Assembly (NCBI GenBank): GCA_015231815.1
Contig: JADGAW010000098.1
Span: 1-7,717, forward strand
Direction: 5' to 3'
DNA length: 7,717 nt
From: Nitrospinota bacterium
GTDB lineage: Bacteria; Nitrospinota_A; JADGAW01
The position numbers and the translations under genes are program-made. A model generated the notes under the pieces. The model made no database searches, was not told where the DNA came from, and saw only the letters and a program-made list of their open reading frames with translations. Of the stretch, positions 1 through 6,916 are shown in pieces. Within the stretch, counting starts at the first letter, position 1; each line of letters starts with the position of its first letter.

Positions 1-303
1 TAAATTCTAAAACGTTTTATAAAAGATTTTAAAATATTAATAAGTATATAATAATAACTGCTCTCATCAAAACAGCATATAGGTTTCACGTAAAGTTATA
101 AAAAGAGTAACGCTCTCTCAATAATAATAGTTGTAGAAAGTAATGTGAAGAGAAAAATCCTGATTTCAGAAGGTTTCAATCCTAATTAGATATAGAGAAG
201 TGTTAACTATCGAATAAATAATATGATTTTGAGGCGTGTACTTGGTTGGTTAGCTGAGAGAGACAAAGAATTCGACTGAAGGCTCAGATTGTTGATGGTA
301 GGG
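1..303. other. AT-rich non-coding stretch downstream of the membrane-protein gene
   Basis: No convincing gene is visible on either strand. The longest reading I examined is an 18-codon frame from the ATG at 223, which has no ribosome binding site. The left end has small AT palindromes: TAAAACGTTTTA at 8-19 and ATTTTAAAAT at 26-35. On the minus strand, 104-116 can form a 4-bp stem (AGAG/CTCT) with a 5-base loop, followed by a run of five T. That is a marginal candidate terminator for the leftward genes, about 190 bases past their last stop codon. Confidence 0.5.
99..116 (-). terminator. Weak candidate Rho-independent terminator for the leftward cluster
   Basis: Read on the minus strand this is AGAG, loop CGTTA, CTCT, then a T-rich tail. 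The stem is only 4 bp and lies far from the preceding stop codon at 304-306, so it may be chance. No better terminator was seen in the 303 bases after the gene. Confidence 0.2.
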
Positions 304-2238
304 CTAATTTTCCTTGCTATTTTTTGTATATAAGAGAAACCTTTCTCCCGTATAAATTAGTTTAAAATCATTTTCAATAAGAGTCTTTTCAGCAAGATGA
401 AATGATGGAAGGTTAGTGTCAACAACAACTGATTTTAAGCCTCTCTGTAAAAATTCAATAAAGTAGTCATAACTTTTTGTCTCCGTTTTATAGTTATTTC
501 CATATACATTTAGATTGTCCCAGAAGGGGGTTAGCCCGTCTTGTCGGGGTGCAGAAATAAAGTTAACAGCCATAAGCCTTTTTATTCCGTCTTGGACATT
601 ACCATTCCATTTAGTTAGAAGCAATATATCTTTTCCTCCTTGTAACATCACCAGTTGCTGACGGGTATAGGTAATCATCGGAATTACCCGAGAGTAACGT
701 ATAGGAGCAAGCATTGGCCCTTCCGGTGATTTATTTATAATAATTTGAACATCGTTATAAATATCAGAGTTAATTTTATATGTTGGTGGAAAATTCATAT
801 AAGAGTTGTTTCTATTTTGGAAAACTGCATGAATGAATGAGCTACTGTTTAATATAAAAAAAGTAACCGTCATTATTACAACAGCTTTATATGCAAATTT
901 CTCTTTGAATTGAAAACGTTCAAGAATAAGTGCTACTGCCAACCCAAAAGCAAGTGGACAGGGAAGGAGATAAAATAACCTCCAGTAACCGTTGGGAGAT
1001 GTTAGTTTGCTGCTCATAAAATCAGAAAGAAATGGATTGAGAAAGGTTAACAATAACAAAAAAACCCAACCCAAAACAAATCTCCTTGTTTTTCCTTTGA
1101 GTAAAACAAACAATAAAAGCAAAGAGGAAAACAGAAGAAAACTTGATGGAGTTGTCCAATCTCCAAATTGCATTGTGAAGTAGTCGGCAAAACTTTTTCT
1201 CCAGCCAGCATGAATGATACTATTCACTCCAAAAAATTTAGTCATCCAACTAAAAATAATTAACCCTATTAAGACAGGTTGAATTGCGCTTAGTCCATAG
1301 TAAAAGACAGTCCTGAAGTTATTGCGTGAAAAGCCGTTCGCAAAGAAAAAGCCAGAACTCAAAAGAATAATTAAAGCAGGTATGATGAACACAGAAGAGG
1401 TACTTACCCCTGCTGAGAAAACAGCGAGAATAAACAATTTAGTCCAGTTTATAAGATTTCTTTCATGAAAAAAATCGATGGAAAATGCAGTAAAAAGTGG
1501 GATGAGAATTGAAAGCATAATTGCTTTTCCCTCATATATTCTAATAAAAGCAAAGTTTCCATAACTGAGGTTTGAAGCTCCATCTATGCATAGAAATCCC
1601 GTTATCATTGCAGAACCAATAACGGCATTGAGTGGTTTGTCAACAAATTTTGAAATTAAAAGAAACCAAACAGCAGGGATAGCAGCACCAAATATAAAAG
1701 GAACAACGAGGTGATATATTGCTAAAGGATGAACACCAATAAAATATGCAACCATTCCCCAATAGTAATCTATGACTTCACCGAGGAACTTTATTATTCT
1801 TGTATCAAAGTGCTCAAATGCAAAATGCCCTGCGGTAAAGTCCATCGGAAGCCAGGGGTTTTCATAAAAATACACAACTTTTGCCATGTAGTGCAGGTCG
1901 TCACCATGCTGCCTTAATGAAAACAATGAAAGCATCCCACCAAGAAGCATAAGGAAAAATAAAATTTTTGTAGCAGGCTCTTTATGGTTCCATTCAGTCA
2001 GGAAATTTCTAAAGATATAGAGAAGGTAACAGAAAAAAAAGAGGGTAAATATTCCAAGAAAGTTTGCTACATTACCAAACTTCATTCCTAACGGAACTGT
2101 TATCTGGAGGGATACAACACAAAAGGAAAAAAAGACTGCAAAGATAAAAAATAATCTGCTTACAAGAGTTTCGAGAGAAAAAAGATTGTGGGAAAACATT
2201 ATTATGATTATACTATTTATGAAAATAGTGCTCAACAT
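304..2238 (-). CDS. Polytopic membrane protein, GT-C glycosyltransferase-like (644 aa)
   Basis: This is a large inner-membrane protein with about 11-12 hydrophobic segments spread over residues 28-470. A mostly hydrophilic domain of about 170 residues follows (475-644), probably on the periplasmic side. After the first few membrane segments there is a loop with RQHGDD (Asp113-Asp114). An acidic pair in an early extracytoplasmic loop is the hallmark of GT-C enzymes, which transfer sugars from polyprenyl-phosphate donors. A second polar motif, RIYEGK at 233-238, also looks conserved-type. The likely role is adding a sugar to a lipid-linked glycan or another surface acceptor, but donor and acceptor cannot be read from the sequence. 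It is the last gene of a three-gene leftward cluster, 77 bases after the SDR gene. The ATG at 2236-2238 has no clear Shine-Dalgarno, and neither does the alternative Met14. An uncharacterised membrane protein of DUF type (for example the DUF6077 group) is an equally fair label. Confidence 0.6.
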   Translation of the reverse strand: MLSTIFINSIIIIMFSHNLFSLETLVSRLFFIFAVFFSFCVVSLQITVPLGMKFGNVANFLGIFTLFFFCYLLYIFRNFLTEWNHKEPATKILFFLMLLGGMLSLFSLRQHGDDLHYMAKVVYFYENPWLPMDFTAGHFAFEHFDTRIIKFLGEVIDYYWGMVAYFIGVHPLAIYHLVVPFIFGAAIPAVWFLLISKFVDKPLNAVIGSAMITGFLCIDGASNLSYGNFAFIRIYEGKAIMLSILIPLFTAFSIDFFHERNLINWTKLFILAVFSAGVSTSSVFIIPALIILLSSGFFFANGFSRNNFRTVFYYGLSAIQPVLIGLIIFSWMTKFFGVNSIIHAGWRKSFADYFTMQFGDWTTPSSFLLFSSLLLLFVLLKGKTRRFVLGWVFLLLLTFLNPFLSDFMSSKLTSPNGYWRLFYLLPCPLAFGLAVALILERFQFKEKFAYKAVVIMTVTFFILNSSSFIHAVFQNRNNSYMNFPPTYKINSDIYNDVQIIINKSPEGPMLAPIRYSRVIPMITYTRQQLVMLQGGKDILLLTKWNGNVQDGIKRLMAVNFISAPRQDGLTPFWDNLNVYGNNYKTETKSYDYFIEFLQRGLKSVVVDTNLPSFHLAEKTLIENDFKLIYTGERFLLYTKNSKEN

Positions 2239-2284
2239 CAGAAAAGAAAGACCGATTTTTCACACCATTTTACAATGGAACCTT

Positions 2285-2305
2285 ATTTCTCTCAGATGGA
2301 GAAAT
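2285..2305. repeat. Intergenic hairpin between the SDR and membrane-protein genes
   Basis: ATTTCTC and GAGAAAT form a perfect 7-bp stem around a 7-base loop. It lies 10 bases after the SDR stop codon and before the start of the membrane-protein gene. There is no T-run on the minus strand, so it is not a standard terminator. It could be an mRNA processing or stability element that sets the relative expression of the two genes. A smaller hairpin (CCATT/AATGG, 2265-2278) follows closer to the start codon. Confidence 0.4.
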
Positions 2306-2315
2306 CTTAGCGAAT

Positions 2316-3155
2316 TTAAGCCAGTTCAACCATTTGTTCACTTAACTCCCATAAAGCATTAGCCTTCTTCTCGTCGTAAGATTCTGGAGAGGATTTTATC
2401 GCTTTTTGTTTTACAAAATATTTTCCGCTTATCCCTGCAACTTCGGTTGAAGTTGCTAAATAAATCGTTGTTTTTGCTCCTTCTTCCTCTGAAATAAGTG
2501 TTGGGAGCATGAGCCACCAGCCTAACTTAATAAACCAGTTTCCTCCGTACCCTATTTTGGTTGCCACCCCGCCTGGGTGAACACAGTTAACTGTTACGCC
2601 AGACCCCTTCCAGCGTCGTGCAAATTCATAGGTAATCATTATATTTGCAAGCTTCGAATGACCATAAGCATTTAAAGCACTGTATCCTTTATTAAATTGG
2701 GGATCATCAAGACGAAGTTTCGACCGCTCGTGTAAATCTGAACTAACATTAATTACTCGTGAGTTTGGTGTAGATTTAAGAAGTTTTTCCATTAAACGGG
2801 TAAACAAAAAATATGCAAGATGGTTAACAGCCCAGGTTTTTTCAATCCCATCCTCTGTTAATTCCCTTTTACCCCATACTCCTCCTGCATTATTAATTAA
2901 AATATCTATCTGAGAATAATTTTTATATATGGTCTCTGCCAAAGCATTAATTTGTCGTTGAGAAGATAAATCAGCATAAAGTAGTTCAATTTTTTTGTTT
3001 CCCGTTTTTGTTATTATCTCAGATCGAACTCGTTCACCTTTTTCAGGATTTCGAGCAACTAAAAGTAATTGAGCGCCATGTTCTGCTATTCCAAGTGCCG
3101 TTGCCTTACCTATTCCAGAAGTTGCACCTGTAATTAAACATGTTTTATTTTCCAT
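2316..3155 (-). CDS. Short-chain dehydrogenase/reductase (SDR), retinol-dehydrogenase-like (279 aa)
   Basis: This is a cytosolic NAD(P)-dependent oxidoreductase of the classical SDR fold with a complete set of motifs. The cofactor-binding TGATSGIG is at 9-16. Arg35 after the second strand suggests a preference for NADP(H). Asp62 (ADL) contacts the adenine ring, and NNAG is at 88-91. The catalytic tetrad is Asn111, Ser138 or Ser139 (NVSS), Tyr164 and Lys168 (YGHSK). The PGG turn is at 194-196. Length and motif spacing fit the family that includes RDH11-14-like and WW-domain oxidoreductase-like enzymes, which reduce or oxidise hydrophobic carbonyls and alcohols. The substrate is unknown; the neighbours suggest a lipid or sugar intermediate of surface-glycan synthesis. 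The gene starts 12 bases after the radical SAM stop codon, so the two are probably cotranscribed. AAGGG just ahead of the ATG is a poorly spaced but possible ribosome binding site. Confidence 0.9.
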   Translation of the reverse strand: MENKTCLITGATSGIGKATALGIAEHGAQLLLVARNPEKGERVRSEIITKTGNKKIELLYADLSSQRQINALAETIYKNYSQIDILINNAGGVWGKRELTEDGIEKTWAVNHLAYFLFTRLMEKLLKSTPNSRVINVSSDLHERSKLRLDDPQFNKGYSALNAYGHSKLANIMITYEFARRWKGSGVTVNCVHPGGVATKIGYGGNWFIKLGWWLMLPTLISEEEGAKTTIYLATSTEVAGISGKYFVKQKAIKSSPESYDEKKANALWELSEQMVELA

Positions 3156-3167
3156 CGCCCTTAATTA

Positions 3168-4262
3168 CTAAGTTTTTTCCAACATACAACAATTACTGCA
3201 TAAAGGGAAAAGCCCTTCTTGTTTTATTGATTTTCTAAATTCACGTGCTTTATTACCATTCCATATTTTATTTAAAGGTAGTTCCCTTAGATTTCCCATT
3301 TTGTAGGACTGGCAGGGAAAGACATTTCCGTTGGATGAAATAACTAACTTCGACCATGGGGAAAAACAGCCATATTCCTGCATCGGAAAGACAGCTCCGT
3401 ACTGGTCAATAATATTTTGAACAGGAACCCCAGGGGGACTAAACTTTATTTCAACCTTTGTTTCATTCTTTAATTGTTCAATTTTTTCAATTTCTTCTCT
3501 GATTCCTTTAACATCATATTCTGGTAATTTAGGACGGTATGATTTCAGGTCGTCTATTTCAAGATGGTCCTTATTCTCAAGAGGCATATGGTTTTCTGCA
3601 AGAAAGCTAATAATATCAATATTATTTTCTTCCGCTACTCTGACCATTTTATGAATATCTTTATAGTTCCATTTAGAAATTACAACTGCCATGTTAAGCA
3701 GAGGAAACTTTTTGTGAGACTTCTTTTTATAGTGCTTAAGATATTCCAGGCCTTGAATTGTTTTAAGAAAGGAACCCTGTACTCCAACCAATTTATCGTG
3801 TGACTCTTGATTCCCTTCAAGGGAAACTCCCAGCATGAGAAGTCCTTTTGAGAGAAGGTTTTCACAACCTAGGGAAACAATTTTTTGTGCGTTTTCCTCA
3901 GTAAGGTAACTGCCATTAGTAACAATATGGTATTTATTTCTTTTTGAAACATATTCCAGAATTTCAAAGAAATCTTTTCTGAGAAACGGTTCTCCACCGG
4001 TAAAAGTTATTAACGCATATCTCGGTAATTGGTCAATGATGGATTTAACTTCGTCAAGGCTCAACTCTTCTTTTCTTGCTTCACTTTTATCGTAATTACT
4101 TATGAGAGGGAGGAACTGACACATCTTACATCGAAGGTTGCAGTTGTATGTCAGTTCAAAAAATATTTGCAACGGTGGTAAAGCATAACCGTTACTAAAA
4201 ATAGTGTATGGGGTTAAGGCGTATAGCTTATGAAACCAATGGTAAAGTTTTGTGTAATTCAA
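3168..4262 (-). CDS. Radical SAM enzyme with SPASM/twitch-type C-terminal domain (364 aa)
   Basis: This is an iron-sulfur enzyme that cleaves S-adenosylmethionine to start radical chemistry. The cluster motif CxxxCxxC is present at Cys41, Cys45 and Cys48 (CNLRCKMC). The SAM-binding GGEP is at 89-92, followed by a TNG strand at 115-117 and a GVSLEG strand at 145-150. The C-terminus has Cys299, Cys317, Cys355, Cys358 and Cys359 around a typical MGNL...KIWNG segment (322-336). This matches a SPASM or twitch domain that binds one or more auxiliary clusters. Such enzymes modify peptides or act on sugars, lipids and cofactors; the substrate here is unknown. No precursor peptide gene is evident. The reading frame contains no upstream ATG: it opens after a TAA at 4281-4283, and the only sensible start is TTG at 4260-4262, since the next ATG (Met47) lies inside the cluster motif. 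No clear Shine-Dalgarno precedes the TTG. It heads the leftward trio. Confidence 0.88.
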   Translation of the reverse strand: MNYTKLYHWFHKLYALTPYTIFSNGYALPPLQIFFELTYNCNLRCKMCQFLPLISNYDKSEARKEELSLDEVKSIIDQLPRYALITFTGGEPFLRKDFFEILEYVSKRNKYHIVTNGSYLTEENAQKIVSLGCENLLSKGLLMLGVSLEGNQESHDKLVGVQGSFLKTIQGLEYLKHYKKKSHKKFPLLNMAVVISKWNYKDIHKMVRVAEENNIDIISFLAENHMPLENKDHLEIDDLKSYRPKLPEYDVKGIREEIEKIEQLKNETKVEIKFSPPGVPVQNIIDQYGAVFPMQEYGCFSPWSKLVISSNGNVFPCQSYKMGNLRELPLNKIWNGNKAREFRKSIKQEGLFPLCSNCCMLEKT

Positions 4263-4280
4263 TATGTAATGATTAACTGC

Positions 4281-4400
4281 TTAAGCTTTAGCACCAAAAA
4301 AGAGAGATAGAAACCAATTAACTCTTGAGATAACTGATGGCATAAGCCTTGAACAGATTTTCAACTGAACAGCAACTTCAATAAGAGGTGAAGGTGCTGT
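4281..4400 (-). pseudogene. Possible C-terminal remnant of a lost gene upstream of the radical SAM gene
   Basis: On the minus strand a 39-codon frame runs from just after an in-frame TGA (4401-4403) to a TAA at 4281-4283. Its stop is 18 bases before the TTG of the radical SAM gene, a normal operon distance. The end of the translation (LMPSVISRVNWFLSLFFGAK) is amphipathic and looks protein-like. It loosely recalls C-termini of some SDR enzymes, but this is impression only. Upstream of the TGA the same frame stays open for another 35 or so codons (to about 4510), as if one stop interrupts a longer gene. The TGA lies in an arm of the inverted repeat. In such AT-rich DNA, open stretches of this length can also arise by chance. 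Confidence 0.25.
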
Positions 4401-4465
4401 TCAGTTGACCTCGGAAGAAATAGCTGTCTCAAAGCTTTTTCTGAGAATGAGTTCAAGGCTTATGC
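4340..4465. repeat. Nested inverted repeat (126 bp, two concentric pairs of arms)
   Basis: The outer arms are a perfect 15-bp inverted repeat: GCATAAGCCTTGAAC at 4340-4354 and its reverse complement at 4451-4465. Inside them lies a second perfect 14-bp pair: TCAACTGAACAGCA at 4361-4374 and its complement at 4395-4408. The inner stem continues after one mismatch with 5 more pairs (CTTCA/TGAAG) around an 8-base loop, giving about 20 bp. Outside the outer arms, CTGATG at 4334-4339 is matched by CATCAG at 4473-4478, with 7 extra bases on the right side. The structure resembles a small non-autonomous element or REP-like palindrome and contains no transposase. Confidence 0.75.
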
Positions 4466-4567
4466 AATCAATCATCAGATTATATATCTCTTTTTCAGTT
4501 AGCAAAAGACCAATTCATGGGAAGTTTATGATAACCTGAAACTAAAAGAATACAATTATATAGTAAG

Positions 4568-4615
4568 ACCTCTCAGTAGCGAGTGGGAACAAAAGTTACT
4601 ATTGCTTTAAGAGGT
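4568..4615. repeat. Imperfect long hairpin
   Basis: ACCTCT (4568-4573) pairs with AGAGGT (4610-4615). The adjoining CAGTAG (4574-4579) pairs with CTATTG (4599-4604), including one G-T pair as RNA, with a 5-base bulge on the right. A small AAC/GTT stem with an AAAA loop can sit on top. GAGTGGGAAC (4581-4590) is also nearly complementary to GTTCCACTC (4644-4652), so an alternative fold exists. No function can be assigned. Confidence 0.35.
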
Positions 4616-4892
4616 TAAGCTTCACTCGTTAGCAGCTATTTCAGTTCCACTCATTTGACTTTGAGGAAATACAGTCACGTATACCTTGAAACTAATTCTT
4701 TTTCTAGTCAATAATTATGTTAAAAAATAGTAGTCTATTTTACTACAGTGACTCTGTTCAGGCGAAAAGCCACACTTTTAAATAAAATGGATTAAAAGAA
4801 TGTATAATTACCGAAAAGGAAAATAAAACGATATATTGGGTTCAATTAAGATAATTTTCCCTCTAATTTCTACTTATCAAAAGAGCCAAATG

Positions 4893-4908
4893 CCCAGCGG
4901 GGTTTTTT
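4893..4908 (+). terminator. Weak terminator-like motif just upstream of the permease gene
   Basis: CCC, loop AGC, GGG(G) and six T lie 18-33 bases before the permease start codon. The stem is only 3 bp, too short for a strong terminator. It could be the end of a lost upstream transcript or a small leader structure. It does not match the JUMPstart/ops element known from polysaccharide loci. Confidence 0.2.
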
Positions 4909-4925
4909 GATTTACCTTCTAAACA

Positions 4926-5750
4926 ATGAGTCAAAACAACTTTGTCACAAGCTTACCGGAAACATTTAACTGTCTCAAAAGAAACAGGGATTTGCTTTTG
5001 CGATTAACAAAAAGAGATATTATTGGTCGTTATAGTGGATCTTTTATCGGTATTTTCTGGTCACTAATCAACCCGCTTTTCATGCTTATTGTGTACACTT
5101 TTGTGTTCAGCGTGGTTTTCAAAATGAAATGGGGAATTGGGGGTGAAAGTAAAACTGAATTTGCACTTCTCCTTTTTTCCGGGCTTATTGTGCATTCTCT
5201 TTTTGCAGAATGTATAAACAGAGCACCATCAACTATTTTGGCAAATGTGAACTATGTAAAAAAGGTAATCTTTCCTTTAGAAATACTTCCTTGGATAAAT
5301 ATGGGCACTGCTCTTTTTCATTCCCTTGCCAGCTTTTGTATTCTTCTTATTTTTTATCTTTTTATTCATTTTTCATTTAACGTAACGGTTTTTTTACTAC
5401 CTTTTGTTTTGCTTCCTCTTGTTTTTATAACTATGGGGATATCCTGGTTTCTAGCTTCTTTAGGAGTATATGTTAGAGATGTTGGACAGGTTACTCCAAC
5501 CATTTCGGTAACACTGCTTTTTGTTAGTCCAGTTTTTTACCCGATATCTTCCCTCCCGGAAAAATATCAGATTTTTCTGTACTTAAACCCTTTGACCTTT
5601 ATTATTGAGCAAGTACGTGGTATTTTGCTCTTAGGTAATATGCCAAACTGGACAGGTTTATTGATTTACTTTGTTGTCAGTATTATTATTGCCTGGCTAG
5701 GTCTTTTCTGGTTTCAAAAAACCCGAAAAGGTTTTGCTGACGTCTTATGA
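4926..5750 (+). CDS. wzm: ABC-2 type polysaccharide/O-antigen export permease (Wzm-like, 274 aa)
   Basis: This is the membrane subunit of an ABC exporter that moves finished, lipid-linked O-antigen, capsule or teichoic-type polymer across the inner membrane. Its length and features match the Wzm/RfbA/TagG group: an amphipathic N-terminus, then RYSGSFIGIFWSLINP at 35-50, a first membrane helix pair (about 44-65 and 78-95), the cytoplasmic coupling segment VKKVIFPLEILP at 111-122, further helices at about 128-150 and 153-180, VRDVGQ at 183-188, SPVFYP at 201-206, NPLTFIIEQVR at 221-231, and a last helix at about 243-264 before the basic tail. It appears complete. The ATG at 4926 is bounded by an in-frame TAA at 4920-4922 and has no clear Shine-Dalgarno. 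The usual next gene, the ATPase wzt, is absent: a convergent methyltransferase gene begins 69 bases after the stop. An ATPase encoded elsewhere would be needed for function. Confidence 0.9.
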   Translation: MSQNNFVTSLPETFNCLKRNRDLLLRLTKRDIIGRYSGSFIGIFWSLINPLFMLIVYTFVFSVVFKMKWGIGGESKTEFALLLFSGLIVHSLFAECINRAPSTILANVNYVKKVIFPLEILPWINMGTALFHSLASFCILLIFYLFIHFSFNVTVFLLPFVLLPLVFITMGISWFLASLGVYVRDVGQVTPTISVTLLFVSPVFYPISSLPEKYQIFLYLNPLTFIIEQVRGILLLGNMPNWTGLLIYFVVSIIIAWLGLFWFQKTRKGFADVL

Positions 5751-5819
5751 TGGGTCGCTTAGCAAAAAAACATTCCGTAAAATTGATTTTGTTTATTGTT
5801 TACAGCTTTAGACGTAAAT

Positions 5820-6704
5820 TTATTGGGTATCCACTTTTTCATAAACAGCAATTAATGAGGTTCCTAAGGGCAGCCTTGTAAATTCTAGAACCTTTCTTTC
5901 TACCCTACAAATTCTCTTAATGATGGTTTCAGCAAATTTATTATGTTTTTTTACCTCACGGTCGAACAAATCTTTTCTTTTCTTTCGAGAGAATATCTTG
6001 TAGGGGAGAACTCTTAGAATTAACATTGGAATAAATAAAAATGAGAAAAAATAACTTGAATATATTTCCTTAAAACCATGAGCATTTAATAGCTTATTTA
6101 ATGTTTTTCTGTTAAATCGGTTGTAATGATAAGAATATTCATCTATTTGGCTCCACAAAAGGTTATGTGCCGGAACTGTTATATATAATTTACCTGATGG
6201 TGGCAGTAAAAGTGAAATCTTCTGTATCATAATTTCAGGTTTATCAAAATGTTCCAATACATCAAAAAGAGCACAGTTTTTTATGCTTTCCGGCTTAACA
6301 TTAATACTGTAAAGAGAACCTTTTATAATATTTTTCACCTTTCTTCTTTTTGCGTTTTGTATCGCTTGAGATGAAGGTTCAATCAAAATAGCAGGGTAGC
6401 CGGCCTCTTGTAGGAACTTCGTAACATAACCGTTACCACCACCAATATCCCACAGGTTTCCTGAAGGACAAAACTTTTTAAGAACTTTAAGAATTACTTT
6501 ATTTCTATTACGAAACCAAAAACTACTGTCTTCAACTTTAAAGAGGTCGTTGTGGTCTTCTTCATCAAAAAATATTGTTTCACTATCATCTGATTCCCAT
6601 ATACTATCTGCTAAGCTTAATGTCAAATCACATTCATTGCACTTGAATAATCCATTTGTTATTTGAGATTCAGCATCACAAGCAAAACATTTCATGCTGT
6701 TCAT
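5820..6704 (-). CDS. Class I SAM-dependent methyltransferase with N-terminal zinc ribbon (294 aa)
   Basis: The protein starts with two CxxC pairs (Cys6/Cys9 and Cys22/Cys25), a small zinc ribbon. A Rossmann-fold methyltransferase domain follows. Motif I, LWDIGGGNGYV, is at 84-94; the acidic residue of the next strand is Glu109 (LIEP); and FDVLEHFDKP is at 147-156, where the VLEH signature is typical of the Methyltransf_11/23 group. LYITVPA is at 173-179. Past the core, a hydrophobic stretch at about 219-234 and a very basic segment at 240-255 suggest membrane association. The tail PLGTSLIAVYEK is also common in this group. Enzymes of this architecture are frequent in surface-polysaccharide loci, where they methylate sugars or lipid-linked intermediates; the exact acceptor is unknown. 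The gene converges on the permease gene and has its own transcription unit. The start at 6702-6704 lacks a Shine-Dalgarno, and Met4 is an equal candidate. Confidence 0.85.
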   Translation of the reverse strand: MNSMKCFACDAESQITNGLFKCNECDLTLSLADSIWESDDSETIFFDEEDHNDLFKVEDSSFWFRNRNKVILKVLKKFCPSGNLWDIGGGNGYVTKFLQEAGYPAILIEPSSQAIQNAKRRKVKNIIKGSLYSINVKPESIKNCALFDVLEHFDKPEIMIQKISLLLPPSGKLYITVPAHNLLWSQIDEYSYHYNRFNRKTLNKLLNAHGFKEIYSSYFFSFLFIPMLILRVLPYKIFSRKKRKDLFDREVKKHNKFAETIIKRICRVERKVLEFTRLPLGTSLIAVYEKVDTQ

Positions 6705-6729
6705 TAAGAATAAGTAAGTTGGGTAGAGT

Positions 6730-6759
6730 ATGCTTTGGTTTTTTTATTAGAGGAAGCAT
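6730..6759. repeat. Small inverted repeat upstream of the methyltransferase gene
   Basis: ATGCTT (6730-6735) and AAGCAT (6754-6759) are separated by 18 bases that include a run of seven T on the plus strand. The repeat lies 26-55 bases upstream of the methyltransferase start. It could be an operator-like site or chance. The rest of 6705-6916 is AT-rich with no gene and no strong terminator for the secreted-protein gene, only weak stems (TAGG/CCTA near 6859-6873 and CTACTT/AAGTAA near 6879-6894). Confidence 0.25.
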
Positions 6760-6916
6760 GTTCATCAGTTTATATAAACCATGTTAAGAAAGACCTCATA
6801 TAGAACTTTTAGATTGATCTACTAAGGTTCATGCAAATAAAACTACATAGAAAATTTTTAGGTAAAAAGCCTATTATAGCTACTTGAATAAGTAAGAAAA
6901 AAGAACAGATAGTTAC

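Larger units (their letters stand above)
4263..4925. other. 663-base gap between divergent genes, rich in inverted repeats
   Basis: No intact gene is visible. The gap holds, left to right: a short minus-strand open segment ending at 4281 that may be a gene remnant; a nested inverted repeat at 4340-4465; an imperfect long hairpin at 4568-4615; a 7-bp stem at 4724-4741 (AAAATAG/CTATTTT, 4-base loop); a TATAAT-like box at 4803-4808 with no convincing -35 partner; and a GC-rich spot (CCC-AGC-GGGG then six T, 4893-4908) just before the permease gene. Promoters for both the leftward and rightward genes should lie here, but none stands out. Confidence 0.6.

Noticed and set aside
223..279. Short plus-strand frame of 18 codons starting at ATG 223
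   Set aside because: Too short, no ribosome binding site and no recognisable motif; probably chance.
3564..3865. Overlapping small frames inside the radical SAM gene on both strands
   Set aside because: Shadows of a gene with clear motifs.
4392..4652. Plus-strand frame with open runs of about 35, 35 and 13 codons between stops
   Set aside because: Two internal stops, no start signal and no motif; the competing minus-strand frame is slightly more protein-like, and neither is strong.
4891..4908. JUMPstart/ops antitermination element ahead of the permease
   Set aside because: The GC-rich spot does not match the GGCGGTAGCGT-type ops core.
5751..5819. Possible bidirectional terminator between the convergent permease and methyltransferase genes
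   Set aside because: Only an AAAAT/ATTTT stem with a tiny loop and scattered T-runs; no proper GC stem on either strand.
5747..5881. 44-codon plus-strand frame overlapping the permease stop codon
   Set aside because: Despite the coupled-looking start, it runs antisense into the methyltransferase gene and has no ABC ATPase motif; kept only as context for the missing wzt.
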